Source: a virus | Strand: one strand, 5' to 3' | IMG/VR virus record: IMGVR_UViG_3300049810_000125 | Coordinates: 1-42,375 of that record | Length of the DNA: 42,375 nucleotides | Part shown: positions 31,109 to 38,223 of the stretch, piece by piece | Layout of the letters: each line of letters starts with the position of its first letter | How positions within the stretch are numbered: the stretch's first letter is position 1 | Program-made: the position numbers and the translations under genes | Notes under the pieces: generated by a model | The model's input: only the letters and a program-made list of their open reading frames with translations | What the model was told of the DNA's origin: nothing | Database searches by the model: none

Positions 31109-33976
31109 TTAACTACTTCGTAGAAAGATTTCACTATCAAATACTAAAGGTGTCTTTCTTCCTGGGTAGTTTACCAAGTCATCAGCGATTAAATATTCGG
31201 ATAGGTGCGATATGTTTGTATTTGCAGGTCCATCCCAATATGTATCATTTGCAGTATTACTACCACTATAGTTCGCTGTGAGTATCGCACTGTTGTACGT
31301 TGCTCTATGTATACGACCACCACGGTCGATTTGTCTCGTTCCTGCCGAGTAAGGTGGGAACAAAAATTTAAATCTGTCTAATGAATATCCTGTGCTTCCT
31401 AATCGGGCAGAACCATAGGATTCATGTAGATGTGCATCTTCTAATCCCAACTGAGAGATTATATGAAGTTTTGAACTTGCCTGTACTAATGCTTTATCGC
31501 TAGAAGTAATAGTTGGCAACAATAAAACAACTGCCCTTTGAATTGCTATTGCAACTTGTGATAGTTGTTTATATATTTCTATTTCACGTTTCACTGAAGT
31601 ATTTACAGTCAACTCTTGAACGAACTCTTCAAAAGCGGCAATAATAATCGTAACATCTGGTGTTGCAGAAGAACCTAGTGAAGGTAGTTCTACATCTGCT
31701 TTCACTGAAACATTTTTTATTAACAGAATAATTTCTTTTAGTAATTGCATTGTAGCATCAATATTAGTCATAGGTGTTGGACTACGAGGGAATATCAAAG
31801 TAGGTAATAGACCACTACCTTTTTCTGTTCCATTAATACTATCTTCTCCAAGTAAGAATTGTGCGCCTTTATTAGACATAGTTTCATTACTATCTTCTAG
31901 AAGTATAGCACCATCACTTTCTTTCATAACTCTAGTTGGGAACATTGTAGTCTTTACTGCTTCAACAAAAATTTCTAATTCTATCGCTTGTTCTTGCGTT
32001 GTCATTAACACTTGTCTTGAAATGTTGATAAGTTGTAAAATTTGTTTAAATCTAGGATCATTAGCATTTAGTCTTACATCAGAACCCCCATACACTGAAG
32101 CACGAACAGAAGTTTGAACAGAAACTTCACCGAATAGTGCAAGACCTACTGGATGCAATATTCTCTTGACTGCATCTCTCCATATATTAATTGAGTTACC
32201 AACTTTAATAACGTAAGAAAAATCTTGAAAGTATTTACTATCTTGAATACTCTTAGAACTTTCTGAAATACGTCCATCTGCACCTGTGAGAACACCTTCA
32301 CTTGTAGATAGTGTTCCAACAACTGGAGTAACAGTCGCAGGAGAACTTTGAAATATAGTTGCAGTAGCACCAGATGTGCCGCCTGTAACTCTTCCTCTTC
32401 TTGATGGTGTACTAAATTTATCTAATGCAGTATCAGGTTTTACTTTATATAAAGACCTTGTTGTATCAATAGTAGTAATAGTACCATTCTCTACAACTGC
32501 ATTTTCACTGATTAATAAGTCTCCTGTTTCTAGTTTAATAGCACCAGCATCTTCTTTTAATTGTCTATAAGGTTGTGAAGTAAGTGGTTCACCAGCAACA
32601 AATGTTCCAGTTATATCTTCTAATATCATATTTGTATCAGAAGTAACAAGAGGTGCTTGAGTATACCCACTACCTAAATTGGTTCTTGCTATTCCAGTTA
32701 TTCTTCCTACATCTGAAGAGGTAGCAAATATAGTTGCACCTGTACCACTTGTAGATGTGATAGAAACTGTAGGTAACTGGTCATAGTTGTTACCTTCATT
32801 GACTATAAGTATTTCGTGAACTTCACCAGAGAAGTCTGCAAGTTCAGGAATAACTTTACCACCATCTTCCATTAAGAGATTATCACCATCTTCCTTGACT
32901 AATTCAACTAAGTTACCGGCGAGAATACTATGACCGTTTTCTAATAATACACCATCACCGCTATTCTCTTGTATCAATCTACCTTCAACTCTTGCAACTT
33001 TAGATGAAGCACTAGAACCTTGACCAGAGTTTGTATATGTAATTTCATCTCCTACTGCATAACCTTTACCTTTAGTTTCTATGAGATACTTGTCAATTTT
33101 ACCTTTACCAACAGATGTAATATCAAAAGCGGCGGCAGTTCCTATCTCTTCGGTTATAAGTGTTTTACTATCTTCGGTTAAAATATTATCACCATCTTCT
33201 TTGAGAATAAATGGTGTGACGTTCTTTGTGACTAATGCATCTCCAGCAGTGAAGTAAGCACCAGAGGTTGTTATATTCACATCAGTAATGATTTCATCAA
33301 TAATTCCAGTAACAGTTCCATTTGGTGTAGAAATTGTGACTTCTTGTCCGGCAACAAAAGTTCCATTCACACTATTCTGCGTTAGTGCTAGTTCATATAC
33401 TGTATCTGCACCAACTTGAAGACCTAAAAAGTTTTCAATACCACCACTTGCAAGATTGATAGTACTTTGAGATGGGTTGTTTGCTTGAATAACACTAGCA
33501 CCTACAATGTCTGAAATAGGTCCTGTTACATTTTTTATATTAAGAATAATATCTGTAGAGAACTGACCATCAGAAACCCGTAACATATCTTTCTTTGGAT
33601 AGTAAATACTGACTTCTTCGTTAAACAACATTCTAAAGAGTAGAATGATTGACTTATCAGTACCCTTTGCTTGATAGAAGTTCTTAATATTTTTAAGAAG
33701 TGTTCTCTTATCGTTTGTTACTGTATCAGGAATGTCTACAAGATAATTCTTTTTGAAGTAATTAACAAATGCATCAACAGTTAAATCAATATCATTATAT
33801 ATTTTTGCGTTTCTTGTAACCTCAACTGCATTACCATGTTGTTCCAACCACTCATAATACGCATCTAAAAACGTGATGAACGTAGGATGGTCTGATTGAA
33901 CAAATTCAGGTAATTGTTCAGATATAACTGAAGATATCTTACCTTTGATAAGGTCGTTGTCGAGGTTGAATGCCAT
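31109..33976 (-). CDS. gp7: Baseplate wedge protein, gp7 position (955 aa)
   Basis: T4 gp7 is about 1032 aa and lies between gp6 and gp8, as here. The N-terminus HPTFITFLDAYYEWLEQHGN, then FVNYFKKNYLVDIPDTV and LLKNIKNFYQAKGTDKSIIL (about 90-110), FRMLFNEEVSIYYPKKDM, is typical of marine gp7-like wedge proteins. Region 160-500 is a chain of beta modules with hairpin-like 'L-x-E-D-G-x-x-I/L-L-x-E' motifs (about 258, 340-385, 470-495 and 682-712). One GGTSGATATI module lies near 535. It starts as TAATG on gp6. Assignment rests on order and N-terminal pattern; sequence identity to T4 gp7 is not checked here. Confidence 0.78.
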   Translation of the reverse strand: MAFNLDNDLIKGKISSVISEQLPEFVQSDHPTFITFLDAYYEWLEQHGNAVEVTRNAKIYNDIDLTVDAFVNYFKKNYLVDIPDTVTNDKRTLLKNIKNFYQAKGTDKSIILLFRMLFNEEVSIYYPKKDMLRVSDGQFSTDIILNIKNVTGPISDIVGASVIQANNPSQSTINLASGGIENFLGLQVGADTVYELALTQNSVNGTFVAGQEVTISTPNGTVTGIIDEIITDVNITTSGAYFTAGDALVTKNVTPFILKEDGDNILTEDSKTLITEEIGTAAAFDITSVGKGKIDKYLIETKGKGYAVGDEITYTNSGQGSSASSKVARVEGRLIQENSGDGVLLENGHSILAGNLVELVKEDGDNLLMEDGGKVIPELADFSGEVHEILIVNEGNNYDQLPTVSITSTSGTGATIFATSSDVGRITGIARTNLGSGYTQAPLVTSDTNMILEDITGTFVAGEPLTSQPYRQLKEDAGAIKLETGDLLISENAVVENGTITTIDTTRSLYKVKPDTALDKFSTPSRRGRVTGGTSGATATIFQSSPATVTPVVGTLSTSEGVLTGADGRISESSKSIQDSKYFQDFSYVIKVGNSINIWRDAVKRILHPVGLALFGEVSVQTSVRASVYGGSDVRLNANDPRFKQILQLINISRQVLMTTQEQAIELEIFVEAVKTTMFPTRVMKESDGAILLEDSNETMSNKGAQFLLGEDSINGTEKGSGLLPTLIFPRSPTPMTNIDATMQLLKEIILLIKNVSVKADVELPSLGSSATPDVTIIIAAFEEFVQELTVNTSVKREIEIYKQLSQVAIAIQRAVVLLLPTITSSDKALVQASSKLHIISQLGLEDAHLHESYGSARLGSTGYSLDRFKFLFPPYSAGTRQIDRGGRIHRATYNSAILTANYSGSNTANDTYWDGPANTNISHLSEYLIADDLVNYPGRKTPLVFDSEIFLRSS

Positions 33977-35943
33977 TAGTAACTGCTTCCACTACTACCG
34001 CTTCCTGAAGAACTTGATGAACTAGACGAACCACTACCAACTGATATAGTAGAAGTTTGTCCTGCGGCACCTGTTCCTCCAGTCTTACTTAGTTCACTAC
34101 TTGATGTAGTAATATATTCAACACCTGCAGAGGATTCTCCAGTTGCTACTTTATCAACGATTGTATTTACAACAACTGTCAATGGATTAATCATAAGAAG
34201 AATTTCACGAACACTCACAATATCATTAGAGTTAAGTGTTACAAATATCTCAACTTCACCACCATCAACAACTGTACTAGTAATATTTAGTTGGTCAATA
34301 ATAATCTTTCCTGCGGCGTAATCAATAGCACCTTGCGTTGCATTAACAATAACTTTTGTTGATGAACCTTCTTCAAGATAATATGAACGAATATTACCAG
34401 CACCATCATCATCTAGATAAAGCGTCTGTGTTCTACCGGCGATAGTGAAACCAGTTGATGATAAGTTAGTAGGCGCACCAGCACCTTGAGTAAATAACGG
34501 ATTATAGAAATTTAACGTATACTTACTTTCTTGATTTAGAATGGCATCAAAGTGCCTCTCACATCTAATCGTTGTGACGTTGGAAACGATACCAGGATCA
34601 GCAAGGTCAATTCTATTCACGAACTGAGAATATCTGAAGACACTATCAAAATTCTTGATATCGTTCTGAGCATATGTTTGAACTACATTACGAACTTTAG
34701 TTGCTATCTCTGTAGAGGTTGCAGATGTAATGTTTGGATTCCAATACACATTTATTGTAGGTAGAATACAGATATATCCAGCGTCTACAATTTCTGGTGT
34801 AATTGACACCATTGTTTTACCTGCAAGATAAGTTGACTTAATAGCATTCTTTGTAGATGTTGTCAATGTTTTTCCTGTTTTAGGTTTGATTGCCATAAAG
34901 ACTTTACCATAAACAGGCGGATCATTATCTTCACCGCCCCATACTTGCATAGTATCTACGTTATTATATAACTTAGGTAGAATAACTTTAAAGTCTTCTG
35001 CGGTAACTGCACGATTTTGTGATGAGTAATACTTAGGAGCATTAAATTTAATACTATCTAAAGTCTCTCTAGGACCACCATTCTGTGCATTAATAACTGT
35101 AGTAATTGTAGCATTGGTAGAACCACCAATTGCAGATTGTAATGTAAAATCTGAAGCACCATTAGGATCATCTTCATTACATACAACATATTCTAAGATT
35201 ACGATATTACCATCTGCAAGTGCTTGACCTAAAACATCATCACCAAATGTTACTTCATAGTGACCACTCTCTACTGCGTCTAAGAAATACACTTTACTAG
35301 TTGCACCAATATCTAAAATATTACTTGCTTCAGTAAATGTATTTTGTGTTATATCAGTTACGCTAGTTTGAATTGTTACTTTTAATGTGGTGATATCGAT
35401 ATTTGGTTCGTCTAGTAAAAATCTTTGAGATGCAGTATTACTATCTTTAGTATATTGTAGGTTTAGAAGTGTTCCTTCTTTAACATCTAAGTTAGTGAAT
35501 TGATAAACTCCTTCAGTAGGTGTAATAGTAGTTGCTGATAAGTTTACAAATTGATAGTTAGTTCCAGACACTCTTGCTCTAAAGACTGTACCCTTAGGCA
35601 TAGTCAAAGTAGCAGGACTACCACTAGGTGAATTGACTGTTACGTTCAATCTAGCAGTAGATGAAACTGAAGAGCGAGGTGTGTATCCTAAATGTTTAGC
35701 AAGTGAAACGACACTATCTCTCTTGACGGCACTATCAAGAAACATCTCGTTTGCTACCATATTACCGTATATTGCATTATAGTGCGTATTATAAGATAAT
35801 ACATCTAACAATGTATTCATCGCAGAACCTTCAAAGTTATAATCTCTGAAAGCATCTTGCGATTGCATATGAGTTTTTAAGTTTGTTTTAATTTCGTCAA
35901 AGTCGAGTTCTGTAACTCGTAGTCTTTTAGTTGTCTGTGCCAT
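33976..35943 (-). CDS. gp6: Baseplate wedge protein gp6
   Basis: Encodes 655 aa (T4 gp6 660), the central wedge that dimerises to form the inner baseplate ring. Family segments: VTELDFDEIKTNLKTHMQSQ (about 10-29), FEGSAMNTLLDVLSYNTHYN (about 38-57), MVANEMFLDSAVKRDSVVSL, AKHLGYTPRSSVSSTARLNV and the conserved YYSSQNRAVTAEDFKVILPK segment (about 307-326). The last 20 residues are a Ser/Gly-only tail (SSSSSSSGSGSSGSS). It overlaps gp25 and the gp7-like gene as TAATG at both ends. Confidence 0.95.
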   Translation of the reverse strand: MAQTTKRLRVTELDFDEIKTNLKTHMQSQDAFRDYNFEGSAMNTLLDVLSYNTHYNAIYGNMVANEMFLDSAVKRDSVVSLAKHLGYTPRSSVSSTARLNVTVNSPSGSPATLTMPKGTVFRARVSGTNYQFVNLSATTITPTEGVYQFTNLDVKEGTLLNLQYTKDSNTASQRFLLDEPNIDITTLKVTIQTSVTDITQNTFTEASNILDIGATSKVYFLDAVESGHYEVTFGDDVLGQALADGNIVILEYVVCNEDDPNGASDFTLQSAIGGSTNATITTVINAQNGGPRETLDSIKFNAPKYYSSQNRAVTAEDFKVILPKLYNNVDTMQVWGGEDNDPPVYGKVFMAIKPKTGKTLTTSTKNAIKSTYLAGKTMVSITPEIVDAGYICILPTINVYWNPNITSATSTEIATKVRNVVQTYAQNDIKNFDSVFRYSQFVNRIDLADPGIVSNVTTIRCERHFDAILNQESKYTLNFYNPLFTQGAGAPTNLSSTGFTIAGRTQTLYLDDDGAGNIRSYYLEEGSSTKVIVNATQGAIDYAAGKIIIDQLNITSTVVDGGEVEIFVTLNSNDIVSVREILLMINPLTVVVNTIVDKVATGESSAGVEYITTSSSELSKTGGTGAAGQTSTISVGSGSSSSSSSSGSGSSGSSY

Positions 35944-36347
35944 TAGCGTGTCCTTGTCAAGTAGGTTTCGAATACCTCTTGCTGTGTATGATTAACTACA
36001 TAAAAATAAATTCTCACTCTATATTCATTGTTATCTGAACCATCTGTTACATCGACTTGCGTAATTTCTGCTCTAGGTTCGTGATTTTGTATAACTTCTT
36101 CTACTGACTTTCTAATACTTCTTTGTGTCATCGGAGTGTTATTTTCAAATAATAATCCTGCAACAGAGCAACCTAATTCTGGATGAAAAGGTCTATCGAA
36201 ATAGTTTGTTTGTATTAGTGCTTTCATTGACTGCTTCACTGCTTCTACGTCAGTCTTCTTCGCCACATCACTAGTACTACTCAATCTAGTAAAGTTGAAG
36301 TCTAAGTCGCTAAAATCAGCAGTTTTTCTTGTTACAGTCGTTGCCAT
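35943..36347 (-). CDS. gp25: Baseplate wedge protein gp25
   Basis: Encodes 134 aa (T4 132), the small wedge subunit homologous to type VI secretion TssE, which helps hold sheath to baseplate. Conserved parts are ADFSDLDFNFTRL, VEAVKQSMKALIQTNYFDRP (about 34-53), FHPELGCSVAGLLFENNTP and the C-terminal beta part ITQVDVTDGSDNNEYRVRIY. There is no good ribosome-binding site at normal spacing: an AGAGG lies 13 nt from the ATG, and a perfect late promoter ends only 5 nt before the ATG, so a leaderless transcript is possible. Confidence 0.94.
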   Translation of the reverse strand: MATTVTRKTADFSDLDFNFTRLSSTSDVAKKTDVEAVKQSMKALIQTNYFDRPFHPELGCSVAGLLFENNTPMTQRSIRKSVEEVIQNHEPRAEITQVDVTDGSDNNEYRVRIYFYVVNHTQQEVFETYLTRTR

Positions 36348-36352
36348 ACTAC

Positions 36353-36360
36353 TATTTATA
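36353..36360 (-). promoter_or_regulatory. T4-type late promoter immediately in front of gp25
   Basis: Exact minus-strand TATAAATA with only 5 nt to the gp25 ATG. With the usual T4 start spacing, transcription would begin about at the ATG. Confidence 0.6.
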
Positions 36361-36363
36361 CCT

Positions 36364-36756
36364 CTAATCTAAACAGACGCCAGCGTTCCAGTCATATGAG
36401 GCACATGACCCATTTGCTGTAATACTTGTAATAGGTCCTGAAGTAGCAGGTGCAGAACCTCCGCCGTTTGCAAATACATTACCTGATGCAGATGCGGCGG
36501 CATTTGGTACCCATGACCCATGACCGCCAGTACCATCACCTAGTCTGTGTACTTTGATACCATTCACAAACACGTTAGGCGAACCAGCAGTAGCAGGATC
36601 ACCACAAGAAGTTGTATCACCTACACGAACTGTCTTCGCACTGTTTGTAAACACGTTAGGCGAACCAGACGCATAAGACGTTCTATGAAAAGCACTAGGT
36701 GTAGGACTTGCATGACCTACATGACTGTCTACACCTACTCGTACAACTCCTGGCAT
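36364..36756 (-). CDS. PAAR-like baseplate spike tip protein (130 aa, gp5.4-like)
   Basis: Carries the PAAR-like layout: GVVRVGVDSHVGHASPTPSA, then repeated units ASGSPNVFTNSAKTVRVGD (about 30-48) and AGSPNVFVNGIKVHRLGD, followed by SGNVFANG. His and Cys residues (H13, H16, Cys near 51, H near 69 and 79) could bind the metal ion that caps such cones. T4 gp5.4 (about 97 aa) sharpens the gp5 spike; this one is longer by a C-terminal part with two Cys (GSCASYDWNAGVCLD). It sits close to gp5 as expected. Confidence 0.85.
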   Translation of the reverse strand: MPGVVRVGVDSHVGHASPTPSAFHRTSYASGSPNVFTNSAKTVRVGDTTSCGDPATAGSPNVFVNGIKVHRLGDGTGGHGSWVPNAAASASGNVFANGGGSAPATSGPITSITANGSCASYDWNAGVCLD

Positions 36757-36897
36757 CTATTTACCTTGTCCTATATACTTCTTCCAACTTTTACGTTTAT
36801 GTTTGTTCATTGTAGATGTTATAGGTTTTCTTCCTATAGAAGTACCTTTATATGTTCTCTCATGTATCGCCGTTGTCTGTCTTACTGTCTTTGCCAT
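36757..36897 (-). CDS. Small basic protein, 46 aa
   Basis: An ORF of 46 codons fills the gap between the spike tip and gp5 genes: MAKTVRQTTAIHERTYKGTS onward, ending NKHKRKSWKKYIGQGK. Thirteen or so Lys/Arg residues make it strongly basic. A good AGGGAG ribosome-binding site overlaps the end of the gp5 gene, and its stop codon directly precedes the spike-tip ATG (no gap), which supports it as a real gene. I recall similar short basic peptides in marine T4-like phages near the baseplate hub; function unknown. Confidence 0.7.
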   Translation of the reverse strand: MAKTVRQTTAIHERTYKGTSIGRKPITSTMNKHKRKSWKKYIGQGK

Positions 36898-36909
36898 TAT
36901 TTAGTCTCC

Positions 36910-37815
36910 CTAGTTCAAGTTAATAATCGGTGCATCAGCATCAATCTCTGCGCCACCATTTAAGTCTATCACGTTACTTGCATCAACTCTGAAGTTCACA
37001 CACTTAGCACGAATGTCGTTAGATGATTCCATATCGATATTGCCTTCTGCTTTAATAGTTGCAGTACCACTCACATATATGTTAAAGTTTCCTTTTGTAT
37101 GTTGATTGTGATCCTTCTCAATCAGCAATTCATGTGTGCCTTCATTTAAAATTCTTATAGAACCATCAGGATGCATCTCAATAAAACTACCAGACATATG
37201 TTGTATGTTTATTCGTTCACCGTTTGGTGTATCATCTAGTTCGATAACATGACCGCTCTCTGTTTGATTAACTCTATTGAATGGATATCGTGCATTATAT
37301 GGATTAGACATTGTAGTCCATGTACCACCATCCCATGCAATAGGGTGTGGTGGATGTTCAGATGCAGATAGATGTTCGTTCTTCTTTTTTAATAGTTTTG
37401 AATTTCTATCACCTCTTGATAAACGAGATGTATCGGGTTCTTCAATCTCTATAGGATGAGTTCCAGTAGGATCACAGAAACCTAAAGATGTATTAGGTCT
37501 TTCCATAGGGTACCCAGGAAAGGACCCCATAACAACAGGTTCTTGACAACTGTTACCATCTCTGAACCAACCCATAACCCAAGACCCTTTGAGAAGTCCT
37601 GATGGAGAATGACCAATCTGCGAAACTGAAGCAGATGTAGTTGGCATCATTACCATCGCCCACGGCAAATCATCAGTAGGTAAAGTTTCTTTGTCTTCAG
37701 TGTGAATACCTACACAACGAACTTTTACTCTACCTATTTGCTCTGGATCATTGTGGTCTTCGACTACACCTTGAAACCAAGTGAATCCATCGAATCCCAT
37801 AACATTACGGTTCAT
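36910..37815 (-). CDS. gp5: Baseplate central spike protein gp5, without lysozyme domain (301 aa)
   Basis: An N-terminal OB-fold (WFQGVVEDHNDPEQIGRVKV, about 13-32, followed by RCVGIHTED and LPWAMVMMPTTSASVSQIGH, then GSWVMGWFRDGNSCQEPVVM) is followed by a linker (about 130-180) and a C-terminal beta-helix spike (about 185-301, with repeating I-x-I/V units and 'NGGAEIDADAPIINLN' end). T4 gp5 is 575 aa and has a lysozyme domain between these parts; no such domain or its catalytic motif is present here. It probably forms the needle under the hub, tipped by the PAAR protein. Confidence 0.9.
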   Translation of the reverse strand: MNRNVMGFDGFTWFQGVVEDHNDPEQIGRVKVRCVGIHTEDKETLPTDDLPWAMVMMPTTSASVSQIGHSPSGLLKGSWVMGWFRDGNSCQEPVVMGSFPGYPMERPNTSLGFCDPTGTHPIEIEEPDTSRLSRGDRNSKLLKKKNEHLSASEHPPHPIAWDGGTWTTMSNPYNARYPFNRVNQTESGHVIELDDTPNGERINIQHMSGSFIEMHPDGSIRILNEGTHELLIEKDHNQHTKGNFNIYVSGTATIKAEGNIDMESSNDIRAKCVNFRVDASNVIDLNGGAEIDADAPIINLN

Positions 37816-37836
37816 GCTTATTCCTCTTATTTGTAT

Positions 37837-38223
37837 TTAGACTGACAAAACATCACTTGTAGTTTTAAACCCTTTCTTACGCATTACTGTTTTTGCGATA
37901 AGTTCAAACTCTTGCGACTGTTTATCCCACTTGAGAACGAATGGCATATTTATATCAGTTCTCATATCTTTAAGAACACCCTCGGCATCTGGACCTAATT
38001 GAGGTATCTTCTTTCCATGTTTATTATACGTCTGCTTAAATAGTCTTGTAAGTTCTGCTGGTGTAATATCTTTCTTATTACGAGCATCATTTACTCTATC
38101 AATAAAATGTCTAGTAAACTCTACATCAATACCTACTTTTGCAAATAGTCTATCTGCAAACTTTTCTATTTGGTCTAATTCTTGTTGAGAAATGTTTTCT
38201 CTGATACTTTTAAAACTACGCAT
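37837..38223 (-). CDS. Unknown 128-aa protein between hub genes
   Basis: A compact alpha/beta protein. Key segments are FTRHFIDRVNDARNKKDITP (about 36-55), AELTRLFKQTYNKHGKKIPQ, LGPDAEGVLKDMRTDINMPF (about 75-95) and KTVMRKKGFKTTSDVLSV at the C-terminus. I recall this as a conserved hypothetical protein in marine T4-like phages. The pattern of an N-terminal HF-x-x-R and a C-terminal basic K-T-V-M-R-K-K resembles small RNase-like (RelE/PBECR-type) folds, but this is speculative. Start overlaps the gp27-like gene stop as TAATG. Confidence 0.72.
   Translation of the reverse strand: MRSFKSIRENISQQELDQIEKFADRLFAKVGIDVEFTRHFIDRVNDARNKKDITPAELTRLFKQTYNKHGKKIPQLGPDAEGVLKDMRTDINMPFVLKWDKQSQEFELIAKTVMRKKGFKTTSDVLSV
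37947..37954 (-). promoter_or_regulatory. Intragenic TATAAATA, possible gp5 promoter (weak)
   Basis: Exact minus-strand octamer inside the 128-aa gene, 131 nt upstream of the gp5 start. It could serve gp5, but the location inside a gene and the AT-richness make chance occurrence possible. Confidence 0.3.

Noticed and set aside
1617-34764. Numerous plus-strand open frames of 60-140 codons within the minus-strand block (for example 4118-4534, 7636-7848, 20757-21065, 25086-25304)
   Set aside because: They lie opposite well-supported minus-strand genes, lack ribosome-binding sites in context, and their proteins have no recognisable composition or motifs; they are antisense shadows of AT-rich coding sequence.
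37834-37841. TCTAAATA as a gp5 late promoter
   Set aside because: One mismatch at the second, normally invariant, position, and overlaps the preceding stop; too weak to list as a feature.
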